Positions 17,669-28,157 of a DNA stretch of 64,000 bases are shown one piece after another. The translations under genes were made by a program, and so were the position numbers. The stretch comes from Microbacteriaceae bacterium PS02344 (GTDB taxonomy: Bacteria; Actinomycetota; Actinomycetes; Actinomycetales; Microbacteriaceae), in NCBI GenBank assembly GCA_029959905.1, contig JASCNZ010000001.1, positions 1 to 64,000 of the forward strand, read 5' to 3'. The notes beneath the pieces were generated by a model. The model was not told where the DNA came from, searched no databases, and saw nothing but the letters and a program-made list of their open reading frames with translations. Numbering within the stretch: position 1 is the first letter of the stretch; each line of letters opens with the position of its first letter.

Positions 17669-18870
17669 CGGGCGACCTCCGCGATCTCGGCCTCGATCGC
17701 CGCGAGGAGCTCGTCCTCCAGCGTGGGGATGCCCAGGCGCTGCACGATGTCGCTGAGGAAGCCGAGCACCACCAGTCGGCGCGCTTCGTCTTCGGTGATT
17801 CCGCGGGCCTGGAGGTAGAACAGCTGCTCGTCGTCGAACCGGCCCGTGGCGCTCGCGTGACCGGCGCCGAGGATGTCGCCGGTCTCGATCTCGAGGTTCG
17901 GGATCGAGTCGGCGCGTGCACCCTCGGTGAGCACGAGGTTGCGGTTCGCCTCGTAGGAGTCGGTGCCGGTGGCATCCGGACCGATCAGCACATCGCCGAT
18001 CCACACGCTGTGCGCGCTCTCGCCCTGCAGGGCGCCCTTGTAGAGCACGTCACCCGTGGTGTGCGCACCCTTGTGGTGCAGGTAGACCTGGCTCTCGAGG
18101 TGCTGTCCGGCATCGGCGTAGGAGAGCCCGTAGAGGTAGCCCTCCGAGCCGGCCCCGGCGAGCTCGACGTTGGGGTTCACCCGGACGACGCCACCGCCGA
18201 AGCTGATGACGAAGTGCTTCAGCACCGCGTCGGCGTCGACACGCGCCTGGTGCGCGGCGGCGTGCACCGCCTCGTCCTCCCAGCGCTGCAGGCTCACGAC
18301 CGTGAGCTTCGAGCCCGCCCGCGCGATGATCTCGACGTTCTGCGCGTACGCCGCCGCCCCGACGTGGTCGAGGACCACGGTGGCGGCGCTGTGCTCGAGC
18401 GCCTCGATGACGATGTGGCCGTCGGCGCGACGCCCGGCCCCCTTACCGCGAAGGGTCACGAGGATGGGCTCGGCGACCTCCTCCTCGCGCGGGATGCGGA
18501 CGTGCATGGCATCGGCTGCGCCCTGCCATGCGACGGCGGCGGTCACGTCCTCCGGGCGGAAGAACTCGCCACGCGGCGCGGTGCCCGCGGCGAGCGGGGC
18601 GGCGAGGAACTGCGCGCCCGCCTCGACGGACACCGAGATGCCGTCGTTCGCCTCCGCGGGGGCGAACAACGCGGTCATGCGGTCGACCGGCGTGTGCTTC
18701 CAGTTGACCTCGCGGCCGGTGGGCGCACCGAAGTCGGCGGGTTCGAACGAGTGCGGGCGCTCGGATCGGGTCTGGACCGGCACGAAGCCGGCATCGGCCA
18801 CCTGGGCGGCGGGGTCCACGTGCGCGTTCGTAGAATGCGACGCCGTGGGCGTCGTCGTCGGGGAGGTCAT
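17665..18870 (-). CDS. sufD: Fe-S cluster assembly protein SufD
   Basis: A 401-residue SufB/SufD-family beta-helix protein. The C-terminal third has IGDVLIGPDATGTDSYEANR and ETGDILGAGHASATGRFDDE with GHASATGRFDDEQLFYLQARG, the SufD signature with the conserved His. It pairs with SufB on the SufBC2D scaffold. The start lies one base after the sufB stop. Confidence 0.95.
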   Translation of the reverse strand: MTSPTTTPTASHSTNAHVDPAAQVADAGFVPVQTRSERPHSFEPADFGAPTGREVNWKHTPVDRMTALFAPAEANDGISVSVEAGAQFLAAPLAAGTAPRGEFFRPEDVTAAVAWQGAADAMHVRIPREEEVAEPILVTLRGKGAGRRADGHIVIEALEHSAATVVLDHVGAAAYAQNVEIIARAGSKLTVVSLQRWEDEAVHAAAHQARVDADAVLKHFVISFGGGVVRVNPNVELAGAGSEGYLYGLSYADAGQHLESQVYLHHKGAHTTGDVLYKGALQGESAHSVWIGDVLIGPDATGTDSYEANRNLVLTEGARADSIPNLEIETGDILGAGHASATGRFDDEQLFYLQARGITEDEARRLVVLGFLSDIVQRLGIPTLEDELLAAIEAEIAEVAR

Positions 18871-18871
18871 C

Positions 18872-20290
18872 TCAGCCGACCGATCCTTCCATGCCCATCT
18901 CGATGAGCTTGTTCAACTCCATGGCGTACTCCATCGGCAGCTCGCGCGCGATCGGCTCGATGAAGCCGCGCACGATCATGGCCATCGCCTCGTCCTCGGG
19001 CATGCCGCGCGACTGCAGGTAGAAGAGCTGCTCCTCGCTGACCTTCGAGACCGTGGCCTCGTGGCCGAGCTGCACGTCGTCGACGCGGATGTCGATCGCC
19101 GGGTAGGTGTCGGAGCGCGACTTCGTGTCGACCAGCAGCGCATCGCAGCGCACGGTGTTCGCCGAGTGGTGCGCGGCGGCATCCACCCGCACCTCGCCGC
19201 GGTAGCCCGCGCGTCCACCGCCACGGGCGATCGACTTCGAGACGATCGACGACTGGGTGTACGGCGCCATGTGGATCATCTTCGCGCCGGCGTCCTGGTG
19301 CTGGCCCGGGCCTGCGAAGGCGACCGAGAGCGTCTCGCCCTTGGCGTGCTCGCCCATGAGGTAGATCGACGGGTACTTCATCGTCACCTTCGAGCCGATG
19401 TTGCCGTCGACCCACTCCATCGTCGCGCCCTCGTGGGCCACGGCGCGCTTGGTGACGAGGTTGTAGACGTTGTTCGACCAGTTCTGGATGGTCGTGTACC
19501 GCACGCGCGCGTTCTTCTTGACGATGATCTCGACGACCGCGGAGTGCAGCGAGTCCGACTTGTAGATCGGGGCCGTGCAGCCCTCGATGTAGTGCACGTA
19601 GCTGTCCTCATCGGCGATGATCAGGGTGCGCTCGAACTGCCCCATGTTCTCGGTGTTGATGCGGAAGTACGCCTGGAGCGGGATCTCGACGTGCACGCCC
19701 TTGGGCACGTACACGAACGATCCGCCCGACCACACGGCGGTGTTCAGCGCCGCGAACTTGTTGTCGCCCGCGGGGATGACGCTGCCGAAGTACTCCTCGA
19801 AGAACTCGGGGTGCTCGCGCAGCGCGGTGTCGGTGTCCATGAAGATGACGCCCTGCTGCTCCAGGTCCTCGCGGATCTGGTGGTAGACGACCTCGGACTC
19901 GTACTGCGCGGCGACGCCCGCGACCAGACGCTGACGCTCGGCCTCCGGAATGCCGAGGCGCTCGTACGTCTCGCGGATGTCTGCGGGGAGGTCCTCCCAC
20001 GACTGCGCCTGCTTCTCGGTGGAGCGCACGAAGTACTTGATGTTGTCGAAGTCGATGTCGCTGAGGTCGGCACCCCAGGTGGGCATCGGCTTGCGGTCGA
20101 ACAGCGAGAGACCCTTGAGGCGGGTCTTGAGCATCCATTCGGGTTCGGACTTGAGCGCGGAGATGTCGCGGACGACGGCCTCCGAGAGTCCGCGCCGGGC
20201 ACTGGCACCCGCGGCGTCGGCGTCGTGCCAGCCGAACTCGTACACCCCCAGCCCATCGAGCTCCGGGCGGTCGATCAGCACATCCGACAT
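18872..20290 (-). CDS. sufB: Fe-S cluster assembly protein SufB
   Basis: A 472-residue scaffold subunit, the usual SufB length. Characteristic segments include [30 protein letters not shown] (candidate acceptor Cys) and [19 protein letters not shown] near the C-terminus. It is the first gene of the operon. ATG 20290 has the strong Shine-Dalgarno AAGGAG nine bases upstream, so the 52-codon upstream extension of the open frame is not coding. No SufR repressor gene precedes it, unlike many actinobacterial suf operons. Confidence 0.95.
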   Translation of the reverse strand: MSDVLIDRPELDGLGVYEFGWHDADAAGASARRGLSEAVVRDISALKSEPEWMLKTRLKGLSLFDRKPMPTWGADLSDIDFDNIKYFVRSTEKQAQSWEDLPADIRETYERLGIPEAERQRLVAGVAAQYESEVVYHQIREDLEQQGVIFMDTDTALREHPEFFEEYFGSVIPAGDNKFAALNTAVWSGGSFVYVPKGVHVEIPLQAYFRINTENMGQFERTLIIADEDSYVHYIEGCTAPIYKSDSLHSAVVEIIVKKNARVRYTTIQNWSNNVYNLVTKRAVAHEGATMEWVDGNIGSKVTMKYPSIYLMGEHAKGETLSVAFAGPGQHQDAGAKMIHMAPYTQSSIVSKSIARGGGRAGYRGEVRVDAAAHHSANTVRCDALLVDTKSRSDTYPAIDIRVDDVQLGHEATVSKVSEEQLFYLQSRGMPEDEAMAMIVRGFIEPIARELPMEYAMELNKLIEMGMEGSVG

Positions 20291-20428
20291 CACACTCTCC
20301 TTTTGGACCTCAACGGTGTCATCCGCCCCGACACACCTGATCCCCGTCGAGTATGCGGGGAGCGGGTGCCGCTGGTGGGCCCTCATCTCCGGCGCATCCA
20401 TCGCGCCTAAACTGTTACCGATGCTCCA

Positions 20429-20442
20429 GCGCCCGCGGGCGC
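20429..20442. promoter_or_regulatory. 14-base palindrome in the sufB/ctaA divergent region
   Basis: GCGCCCGCGGGCGC is a perfect palindrome in the 231-base region between the sufB and ctaA starts. It could be an operator for either operon. In GC-rich DNA such palindromes also arise by chance. The region also holds a possible 45-codon ORF (20421-20558) with TAAACT seven bases before its ATG, overlapping the ctaA start out of frame. No clear -35/-10 pair was identified for sufB. Confidence 0.25.
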
Positions 20443-20521
20443 CCATCGCAACAATCCGATTCTACAGGCTCCGCTTCGCGGACGGGCCGCCCGGTCCGCC
20501 CTGCGCGGCGCCGGAGGCACC

Positions 20522-21694
20522 ATGCACGTCAGCGCCACATCCCCGACCGTCTCCGTGAACGCACCGACCGACGCCGCGAACCCGCGCAGCGGTCTCTGGG
20601 GCCGGGCCCTGCGCATCTTCGCCTGGCTGTCGTTCGTGACCGAGACGATCATCATCGGTACCGGCGGCGCCGTGCGGCTGACAGGTTCGGGGCTCGGATG
20701 CTCGGAATGGCCGCTGTGCACCCCCGCATCGCTCGTGCCGCACTACGAAGTCGACGGCATCCACGGGTTCATCGAGTTCGGCAACCGCCTCATGACCGGT
20801 GTCGTGGGCGTGGTGGCGCTCGTCGTGGTGCTGCTCGTTCTCGTGCGCACCGCGGGCCGCCCGGCACTGATGCTCACCCTCCGTTACGCGCTCGGCGGAA
20901 TCATCGCCGCCGCGATCATGTTCGCGGCGGCGACGCCGTTGGGCAAGGCCGCGTTCCCTCTCGCGGTCGCCGTGCTGCTGGCCGCGGTGATCGCCGCCGC
21001 GGTGCACACCTCGCGTCGGACCACCACCCACCGCGATCTCGTCGTCCTCGCCTGGATCGTCTTCGCCGGCGTGCTCGCGCAGGCTCTCGTCGGCGGGATC
21101 ACCGTGCTCACCGGTTTGAACCCGTTCATCGTCGGGTTCCACTACACGTCCTCGCTCCTTCTGGTGTGCGTGACCGCGGCCTTCCTCGTGCGGCTCTACG
21201 CTGCTCCGGGCCGCCGCGAGCGGGCGGTGCCGACCTGGTTCGCGGTCCTCACCCACATCACCGGACTCGCCCTCGCCGTGACCATCCTGTTCGGCGTGCT
21301 CACGACGGGATCGGGACCCCACTCCGGCGATCAGGACGTCGCCCGCCACGGCTTCGATGCCACCGTGCTGGCCCACGTGCACTCGTGGCCGGGCTACATC
21401 CTGGCGGCTCTCGTGCTGGCTCTGACGGTCTCGGCCTGGCTGCTGAAGCTCCCTCCGCGTCGGTGGCTGCTCGTCCTCGTCGTCGCGATCGTCGTACAGG
21501 TGGGCGTCGGCGTCTGGCAGGCCCGCGAAGGCCTGCCGCCGCTGCTGGTGGGCATCCACATGGTGCTCGCGTCGCTCTCTGCGGCCGCGTACACCGTCGT
21601 CGTGCTCCACCTCAAGCGACCCGTCCGCGAGCAGCAGACCGAGGGTCGGGGCAGAGCGGTCGCTGAGGATCCGGGTATCACGACCCCTCGGTGA
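20522..21694 (+). CDS. ctaA: Heme A synthase (CtaA/COX15)
   Basis: A 390-residue protein with eight predicted helices, which oxidises heme O to heme A. The segment GAVRLTGSGLGCSEWPLC near residue 50 carries the conserved first-loop Cys pair, and His residues in EFGNRL and in the later helices (HYTSSL, HVHSW) bind heme. The start is supported by GGAGG six bases before ATG 20522. It is divergent from the suf operon and lies near ctaB, which makes its substrate. Confidence 0.93.
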   Translation: MHVSATSPTVSVNAPTDAANPRSGLWGRALRIFAWLSFVTETIIIGTGGAVRLTGSGLGCSEWPLCTPASLVPHYEVDGIHGFIEFGNRLMTGVVGVVALVVVLLVLVRTAGRPALMLTLRYALGGIIAAAIMFAAATPLGKAAFPLAVAVLLAAVIAAAVHTSRRTTTHRDLVVLAWIVFAGVLAQALVGGITVLTGLNPFIVGFHYTSSLLLVCVTAAFLVRLYAAPGRRERAVPTWFAVLTHITGLALAVTILFGVLTTGSGPHSGDQDVARHGFDATVLAHVHSWPGYILAALVLALTVSAWLLKLPPRRWLLVLVVAIVVQVGVGVWQAREGLPPLLVGIHMVLASLSAAAYTVVVLHLKRPVREQQTEGRGRAVAEDPGITTPR

Positions 21695-21774
21695 GGTCAG
21701 GCCCGCTTCGACGGCCAGCCGATCCATAGCCGTCGCATACCGGGCTCATCGGCGCGACGGTGAGGGTGGTTGGC

Positions 21775-22245
21775 ATGAACACTCCCCCTCCCCGTACCGT
21801 CTCCCGCAGCGTCTGGTTCTGGCTGCTCCTCACGCTCTCGCTCGCGGCGGCAGCCGTCGGCGGATGGCTGATCTCTGGCCAGGTGTCCACGATGACCGCC
21901 ACCCTGCTCGACGGAACGGCGACCGGCGTCGAGGTGTACGTGGGGCAGTCGCTGATCGTCGTCGGAGCCTCCGTGCTCGGCGCGGGTGTGCTCGGCATCC
22001 TGATCGCGGTCGCTCTGCTCGCGGCGCAGGCACTGGTCCCCGCACCCGTCCCGCCGGTCGTCGAGACCCGTCCCACTGCAGAGGAGCCGGAGACCGTCGA
22101 CGAGGCAGTCGTCGGTGAGCCGGTGGTCGACGGAGAGGCTGCGGTCGTCGAGGAGCCGTCAGTCGCCGATACCGCTGATGGCGACGACGATCAGAACGGC
22201 AGCAGCGGATCGACCGCGACGGCGACGAAGATCAACGTCAGATAG
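21775..22245 (+). CDS. Hypothetical two-helix membrane protein with acidic tail
   Basis: A 156-residue protein with a hydrophobic helix near residues 11-30 ([20 protein letters not shown]) and another near 58-85. A long acidic tail rich in Val, Glu and Asp repeats follows. I do not recognise a family. Between ctaA and ctaB it could relate to oxidase assembly, but nothing shows that. The upstream ATG at 21760 would add five residues. The 3' end overlaps the convergent ctaB end by 55 bases. Confidence 0.65.
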   Translation: MNTPPPRTVSRSVWFWLLLTLSLAAAAVGGWLISGQVSTMTATLLDGTATGVEVYVGQSLIVVGASVLGAGVLGILIAVALLAAQALVPAPVPPVVETRPTAEEPETVDEAVVGEPVVDGEAAVVEEPSVADTADGDDDQNGSSGSTATATKINVR

Positions 22246-23096
22246 GTGATCGAGGCGTGGAAGACGCGCATCGGCCGCGCCTCGGTCCCCCGCACCGCTC
22301 GGTTGTACAGGCGGTGGGACTCGTAGATGAACCATCCACCGAACACCAGCGCCGACACGGTGTACACGACGCCCATGCCCGCGATGGGCACGAGCAGCAG
22401 CGAGCAGGCAACGGTCGCCCAGGCGTACAGGATGACCTGGAGGCCGACCTGCGACGCGTTGCGCGTGACACCGAGCATGGGAACGTCCACGTCGTCGTAG
22501 TCGTCTCGGTACTTCATCGACAGCGGCCAGTAGTGCGGCGGCGTCCATAGGAAGATCAGCAGGAAAAGGATGAATGCGGGCCAGTCCAGCGAACCGGTGA
22601 CGGCCGCCCAGCCGATGAGCACCGGGAAGCATCCGGCGATGCCGCCCCAGACGATGTTCTGCTCGGTGCGCCGCTTGAGGATCATCGTGTAGATGACGAC
22701 GTAGAAGAAGATCGCGGACGCCGAGAGCGTCGCCGCGAGCCAGTTGGTGGTGACCGCGAGCCAGACCGTCGAGACGACGGCCAACGTCCATGAGAAGACC
22801 AGGGCACCGCGCGGGGTGATCTCCCCCGTCACGAGCGGACGGTTCTCGGTGCGGTGCATGTGCGCATCGATGTCACGGTCGAGATACATGTTGAACGCCG
22901 CCGCCGAACCCGCGCTCATCGACCCGCCGATCACCGTGGCGAGGACGAGCCAGAGGTCGGGCATCCCGCCCTCTGCCAGGAACATCACCGGCACCGTCGA
23001 GACCAGCAGCAGCTCGAGGACGCGGGGTTTGGTGAGGGCGACGTAGGCCTTGACGGTGCGACCGATGGACCGCTTCGCCACCGCCTGATCAGACAT
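22191..23096 (-). CDS. ctaB: Protoheme IX farnesyltransferase (heme O synthase)
   Basis: A 301-residue UbiA-family prenyltransferase with about nine helices. The active-site motif [20 protein letters not shown] provides the N-x3-D-x2-D aspartates that bind farnesyl diphosphate. It adds a farnesyl group to heme b, giving heme O for CtaA. The gene is divergent from the pentose phosphate operon and convergent with the small hypothetical gene it overlaps. Confidence 0.95.
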   Translation of the reverse strand: MSDQAVAKRSIGRTVKAYVALTKPRVLELLLVSTVPVMFLAEGGMPDLWLVLATVIGGSMSAGSAAAFNMYLDRDIDAHMHRTENRPLVTGEITPRGALVFSWTLAVVSTVWLAVTTNWLAATLSASAIFFYVVIYTMILKRRTEQNIVWGGIAGCFPVLIGWAAVTGSLDWPAFILFLLIFLWTPPHYWPLSMKYRDDYDDVDVPMLGVTRNASQVGLQVILYAWATVACSLLLVPIAGMGVVYTVSALVFGGWFIYESHRLYNRAVRGTEARPMRVFHASITYLTLIFVAVAVDPLLPF

Positions 23097-23209
23097 GGTC
23101 GAGATCTCGATCGCCTCCTCCGCGCGCGTGCTGACAGCCTTACCAGTCTACGGCACCCGGGGAGGGGACTCGGAGCGTAAGACGGGGACCGGGGCGAAGA
23201 CCTCACCGC

Positions 23210-23215
23210 TATGCT
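23210..23215 (+). promoter_or_regulatory. Possible -10 (TATGCT) for the pentose phosphate operon
   Basis: TATGCT in the 208-base region between ctaB and tkt, about 90 bases before the tkt ATG. This operon therefore appears to have a real 5' leader, unlike the leaderless genes. No convincing -35 was found. Confidence 0.3.
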
Positions 23216-23304
23216 GAAAACACTCGCGCCCAGCGCTGTGCACCCCTCCGTGACGATGCGGACGCGCAGGGAATACGGGCGCCCTCGAAACTGTCGGAAA
23301 GGGC

Positions 23305-25422
23305 ATGAACGTGTCGGAATTGCAGTGGGATGAGATCGATCGACGCGCGGTGGACACCGCCCGCCTCCTGGCAGCGGATGCCGTGGAGAAGGTCGGTAAC
23401 GGCCACCCCGGCACGGCGATGAGCCTCGCGCCCGCCGCCTACCTGCTCTACCAGCGCGTACTGCGCCACGACCCGACCGACACCGACTGGCTCGGCCGCG
23501 ACCGCTTCATCCTCTCGGTCGGCCACTCGTCGCTCACGCAGTACGTGCAGCTCTACCTCGGCGGCTTCGGCCTCGAGCTCGACGACCTCAAGGCGCTCCG
23601 CACCTGGGGCTCGCTCACCCCCGGCCACCCCGAGTACGGCCACACCAAGGGCGTGGAGATCACCACCGGCCCGCTCGGCCAGGGACTCGCGTCCGCCGTC
23701 GGCTTCGCCTACGCCGCCCGCTACGAGCGCGGCCTGTTCGACCCCGAGGCCGAGGCGGGCACCAGCCCGTTCGACCACTTCGTCTACGTCATCGCGGGTG
23801 ACGGCGACCTGCAGGAGGGCGTCACCAGCGAGGCGTCGTCCCTCGCGGGCCACCAGCAGCTCGGCAACCTCATCGCCATCTACGACTCGAACCAGATCTC
23901 GATCGAGGACGACACCAACGTCGCCTTCACCGAGGACGTCGCGAAGCGGTACGAGGCCTACGGCTGGCAGGTGCAGGTCGTCGACTGGAAGAAGACCGGC
24001 GAGTACGTCGAGGACGTCGCCGAGCTGTACGCCGCGATCGAGGCCGCGAAGGGCGAGACCGACAAGCCGTCGCTCATCATCCTCCGCACCATCATCGGCT
24101 GGCCCTCGCCCGGCAAGCAGAACTCGGGCAAGATCCACGGCTCCGCCCTCGGCGCCGACGAGCTGGCCGCCACGAAGAAGGTCCTCGGCTTCGACCCCGA
24201 GCAGTCCTTCGTCGTCGCCGACGACGTGATCGCCCACACCCGCGGCCTCGCCGACCGCGCCGCCGAGGAGCGTGCCGCCTGGCAGGAGTCGTTCGACGCC
24301 TGGGCCGCCGCGAACCCCGAGCGCAAGGAACTGCTCGATCGTCTCGAGGCCGGCGATCTCCCCGAGGGTCTCGAGAACACGGTGCCGGTCTTCGAGGCGG
24401 GCAAGGACACCTCCACCCGTTCCGCATCCGGTCAGGTCATCAACGCCCTCGCCGCGCAGCTCCCCGAGCTGTGGGGCGGGTCGGCCGACCTCGCCGAGTC
24501 GAACCTCACCACGATCAAGGACGCCCCGTCGTTCATCCCCGCCGAATGGTCGACGCACGAATGGTCGGGCACCCCGTACGGTCGCGTGCTGCACTTCGGC
24601 ATCCGCGAGCACGCCATGGGCGCGATCGTGAACGGCATCGTGCTGCACGGCAAGACGCGCGCGTTCGGCGGGACCTTCCTCATCTTCAGCGACTACATGC
24701 GTCCGGCCGTTCGTCTGGCGGCGCTCATGAACGTGCCCAGCGTCTTCGTCTGGACCCACGACTCCGTCGCGCTCGGCGAGGACGGTCCGACGCATCAGCC
24801 CATCGAGCAGCTCGCGACCCTGCGTGCCATCCCGAACCTTGCGGTCGTCCGCCCGGCCGACGCGAACGAGACCTCCGCCGTCTGGCTCGAGATCCTCCGC
24901 CGCCAGGAGGGCCCCGCCGGCCTCGCGCTCACCCGCCAGAACGTCCCCGTGTTCGAGCGCGGCGACGGCGCGGCCGAGGGTGAGACCTTCGCCGCGGCAT
25001 CGAACGCCGCGCGCGGCGCGTACGTGCTCGCCGAGGCGCCGAACGGCACGCCGGACGTCATCATCATCGCCACCGGATCCGAGGTCCAGCTGGGCGTCGA
25101 GGCCCGTCGCCTCCTCGCCGACGACGGCGTGCAGGTGCGCGTCGTCTCGGCGCCGTCGCTGGAGTGGTTCGCCGAGCAGGACGAGGCGTACCGCGAGAGC
25201 GTGCTCCCCGCCGCCGTCACCGCCCGAGTCTCGGTCGAGGCCGGCTCGCCGCTGACCTGGCGCGGCATCGTGGGCGACCGCGGCCGCTCGGTCGGCATCG
25301 ACCACTTCGGCGCCTCGGCCGACTACAAGACCCTGTTCGAGAAGTTCGGCATCACCACGGAGGCCGTCATCGCGGCCGTCCACGAGACCATCGCCGCACA
25401 CGGCACCAAGGAGAACGCATGA
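23305..25422 (+). CDS. tkt: Transketolase
   Basis: A 705-residue TPP enzyme of the non-oxidative pentose phosphate pathway. [19 protein letters not shown] near residue 33 and the TPP/Mg motif [20 protein letters not shown] around 170 are typical. The pyrimidine-domain segment ([13 protein letters not shown]) and [20 protein letters not shown] follow. It moves C2 units between sugar phosphates. Its stop overlaps tal (ATGA), making it the first gene of a tightly coupled cluster. Confidence 0.97.
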   Translation: MNVSELQWDEIDRRAVDTARLLAADAVEKVGNGHPGTAMSLAPAAYLLYQRVLRHDPTDTDWLGRDRFILSVGHSSLTQYVQLYLGGFGLELDDLKALRTWGSLTPGHPEYGHTKGVEITTGPLGQGLASAVGFAYAARYERGLFDPEAEAGTSPFDHFVYVIAGDGDLQEGVTSEASSLAGHQQLGNLIAIYDSNQISIEDDTNVAFTEDVAKRYEAYGWQVQVVDWKKTGEYVEDVAELYAAIEAAKGETDKPSLIILRTIIGWPSPGKQNSGKIHGSALGADELAATKKVLGFDPEQSFVVADDVIAHTRGLADRAAEERAAWQESFDAWAAANPERKELLDRLEAGDLPEGLENTVPVFEAGKDTSTRSASGQVINALAAQLPELWGGSADLAESNLTTIKDAPSFIPAEWSTHEWSGTPYGRVLHFGIREHAMGAIVNGIVLHGKTRAFGGTFLIFSDYMRPAVRLAALMNVPSVFVWTHDSVALGEDGPTHQPIEQLATLRAIPNLAVVRPADANETSAVWLEILRRQEGPAGLALTRQNVPVFERGDGAAEGETFAAASNAARGAYVLAEAPNGTPDVIIIATGSEVQLGVEARRLLADDGVQVRVVSAPSLEWFAEQDEAYRESVLPAAVTARVSVEAGSPLTWRGIVGDRGRSVGIDHFGASADYKTLFEKFGITTEAVIAAVHETIAAHGTKENA

Positions 25423-26531
25423 GCACCCCCACCGCACAGCTCGCCGCCGCCGGAGTCAGCATCTGGCTCGACGACCTCTCGCGCACCCGCATCTCCTCCG
25501 GCAACCTCGCCGAACTGATCGAGTCGCGCAACGTCGTGGGCGTCACCACGAACCCGACGATCTTCGCGAACGCCATCACCGACAAGAACGACACGTCGTA
25601 CGACGCGCAGGTCGGCGAGCTCGCTGCGGCCGGCACGTCGGCGGAGGATGCGGTCTTCGCCGCCACCACGCAGGACGTGGCCGCCGCCCTCGACGTGTTC
25701 CGTCCGGTCTGGGAGGCGTCGAACCACGTCGACGGCCGGGTGTCGATCGAGGTCTCCCCCGACCTCGCCCACGACACCGAGGGAACCGTGGCCTCGGCCA
25801 AGGAGCTGTGGCAGAAGATCGACCGCCCGAACCTGCTCGTCAAGATCCCCGCAACGAAGGCGGGCCTTCCGGCCATCGCCGAGGCGATCGCGAACGGCAT
25901 CAGCGTCAACGTCACGCTGATCTTCAGCCTCGAGCGCTACGCGGCCGTCATCGACGCGTACCTCACGGGTCTCGAGCGGGCGAAGGAGGCGGGTGTCGAC
26001 CTGTCGACGATCCACTCCGTCGCGTCGTTCTTCGTCTCCCGCGTCGACAGCGAGACCGACAAGCGTCTCGACGCCATCGGCACCGAGCAGGCGACCGCCC
26101 TGAAGAGCAAGGCCGGTCTCGCCAACGCGCGCCTCGCCTACGAGCTGTTCGAGAAGTCGTTCGCCGAGAAGCGCGCGCAGGATCTGCTCGCCGACGGCGC
26201 GAACCTGCAGCGCCCGCTCTGGGCCTCGACCGGCGTCAAGGACCCCGCTCTGCCCGACACCCTCTACGTCACCGAGCTGGTGGCCGACGGCGTGGTGAAC
26301 ACCATGCCCGAGAAGACGCTCGAGGCGACCTTCGACCACGCGGTCGTCACGGGAGACACGATCACGGGCGGTTACGACGAGGCCCGCGAGGTCTTCGCCG
26401 GGCTGGCCGAGGTCGGCATCGACTTCGATGACGTCACCGAGCTGCTCGAGAAGGAGGGCGTCGCGAAGTTCATCGACTCCTGGCACGACCTCCTCGCGCA
26501 GGTCACCGAGGCTCTGGAGGCGCAGCGATGA
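25419..26531 (+). CDS. tal: Transaldolase
   Basis: A 370-residue transaldolase, transferring C3 units between fructose-6-phosphate and erythrose-4-phosphate. [10 protein letters not shown] (40-49) is the family signature. The Schiff-base lysine is K142 in [11 protein letters not shown], and [13 protein letters not shown] and [10 protein letters not shown] complete the barrel. The start overlaps the tkt stop, so the 85-codon upstream extension of the frame is not coding. The stop overlaps pgi. Confidence 0.97.
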   Translation: MSTPTAQLAAAGVSIWLDDLSRTRISSGNLAELIESRNVVGVTTNPTIFANAITDKNDTSYDAQVGELAAAGTSAEDAVFAATTQDVAAALDVFRPVWEASNHVDGRVSIEVSPDLAHDTEGTVASAKELWQKIDRPNLLVKIPATKAGLPAIAEAIANGISVNVTLIFSLERYAAVIDAYLTGLERAKEAGVDLSTIHSVASFFVSRVDSETDKRLDAIGTEQATALKSKAGLANARLAYELFEKSFAEKRAQDLLADGANLQRPLWASTGVKDPALPDTLYVTELVADGVVNTMPEKTLEATFDHAVVTGDTITGGYDEAREVFAGLAEVGIDFDDVTELLEKEGVAKFIDSWHDLLAQVTEALEAQR

Positions 26532-28135
26532 CGTTCTCGATCCACGCCACCGGCGATGCCCGCATCGCGATCGACGAGGTCGTGCCCGCGCTCGTGCGCG
26601 ACCTCATCGCCTCGCGCCTCACCTCCGGCGACTCCACCCTGTGGGGGCCGGCGGCCGAGTCCGAGGCCGCGATCCGTCTCGGCTGGATCCAGGCCGTCTC
26701 GATCTCGCGCCCCCTCGTCCACGAGATCGTCGCCCTGCGCGAAGAGCTCGCCGCGAAGGGTGTGACGCGCGTGGTGCTCGCCGGTATGGGCGGCTCGTCG
26801 CTCGCCCCCGAGGTCATCTCGCAGACCTCCGGCGTTCCGCTCACCATCCTCGACTCGACCGCTCCCGGCCAGGTGCTCGCCGCACTCGACCAGGGCCTCG
26901 CCGAGACCGTGCTCGTGGTGTCGTCGAAGTCGGGGTCGACCGTCGAGACCGACTCGCAGCGACGCACGTTCGAGGCCGCCTTCCGCGACCTCGGCATCGA
27001 CCCGCTCGAGCGCATCGTCGTCGTGACCGACCCGGGTTCGCCGCTCGACGTGTCGGCTCGCGAGACCGGCTACCGGGTCTTCAACGCCGACCCGAACGTC
27101 GGCGGACGCTACTCCGCGCTCACCGCCTTCGGTCTGGTGCCCTCGGGTCTCGCGGGCGTCGACATCTCCGAGCTGCTCGACGAGGCCGAGGCCACGCTGC
27201 TCGAGGTCGCCGTCGACTCCGCCGAGAACCCGGCGCTCCGTCTCGCCGCCGCCATCGCGGCGACCAGCCCGCGTCGCGACAAGCTCGGTCTCGTCGAGGA
27301 CGGCACGCACATCAAGGGCCTGCCCGACTGGATCGAGCAGCTGATCGCCGAGTCCACCGGCAAGGACGGTACGGGCATCCTCCCCGTCGTGCTGCTGCCG
27401 GTCTCCCCCGAGGTGGACCAGAAGCCGGCCGACCTGCAGATCGTGCGCCTGGTCGACGACGCCAACGAGTTCCACCTGCACGAGCGCCACGCGGGCGAGG
27501 TGCTGGTGAGCGGATCACTCGGCGCGCAGCTGATCGTGTGGGAGTACGCGACGGCGATCGCCGGTCGACTGCTCGGAATCAACCCGTTCGACCAGCCCGA
27601 CGTCGAATCGGCGAAGGTCGCGGCCCGCGGGCTGCTCGACGCGCGCCCCGAGCCCACCGCTCCCGCCTTCGTCGAGAACGGCGTCGAGGTGCGCGTCTCC
27701 GACCCGCAGCTCGCCGCCGCCGGCACGGTCGAGGGCGTCCTCGACGCCCTGTGGGCCCAGCTCCCCGCCGACGGTTACGTGTCGATCCAGGCCTACGTGA
27801 ACCGCCTCGACATCCCGCAGCTGCAGGGGCTCCGCGAGCTCGTCGCCGCCGACTCCGGGCGACCGACCACCTTCGGCTGGGGCCCGCGCTTCCTGCACTC
27901 CACCGGGCAGTACCACAAGGGCGGACCCGCGCAGGGCGTGTTCCTGCAGATCCTCGAGCGCACCGAGGTCGACCTCGAGATCCCCGAGCGCCCGTTCACG
28001 TTCGGTCAGCTCATCGAGGCGCAGGCCGCCGGTGACGCCGGCGTGCTCGCCGAGCACGGGCGTCCCGTCGTGTCGCTGACGATCACCGACTCGTCGGCCG
28101 ACGTGCTCACCCTGTTCGAAGCAGCGCAGAAGTAG
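26528..28135 (+). CDS. pgi: Glucose-6-phosphate isomerase
   Basis: A 535-residue SIS-fold protein. [15 protein letters not shown] and [12 protein letters not shown] are the sugar-phosphate binding motifs, with [15 protein letters not shown] and [19 protein letters not shown] later. It interconverts glucose-6-phosphate and fructose-6-phosphate, or possibly belongs to the related two-domain actinobacterial group often found between tal and zwf. It overlaps tal by four bases (ATGA). Confidence 0.9.
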   Translation: MTFSIHATGDARIAIDEVVPALVRDLIASRLTSGDSTLWGPAAESEAAIRLGWIQAVSISRPLVHEIVALREELAAKGVTRVVLAGMGGSSLAPEVISQTSGVPLTILDSTAPGQVLAALDQGLAETVLVVSSKSGSTVETDSQRRTFEAAFRDLGIDPLERIVVVTDPGSPLDVSARETGYRVFNADPNVGGRYSALTAFGLVPSGLAGVDISELLDEAEATLLEVAVDSAENPALRLAAAIAATSPRRDKLGLVEDGTHIKGLPDWIEQLIAESTGKDGTGILPVVLLPVSPEVDQKPADLQIVRLVDDANEFHLHERHAGEVLVSGSLGAQLIVWEYATAIAGRLLGINPFDQPDVESAKVAARGLLDARPEPTAPAFVENGVEVRVSDPQLAAAGTVEGVLDALWAQLPADGYVSIQAYVNRLDIPQLQGLRELVAADSGRPTTFGWGPRFLHSTGQYHKGGPAQGVFLQILERTEVDLEIPERPFTFGQLIEAQAAGDAGVLAEHGRPVVSLTITDSSADVLTLFEAAQK

Positions 28136-28157
28136 TCAGCAGGAGAGACCCCCACCG

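Noticed and set aside
23099-23110. TCGAGATCTCGA palindrome upstream of ctaB
   Set aside because: It is a 12-base palindrome close to the start, but there is no promoter context or second copy. It may be chance.
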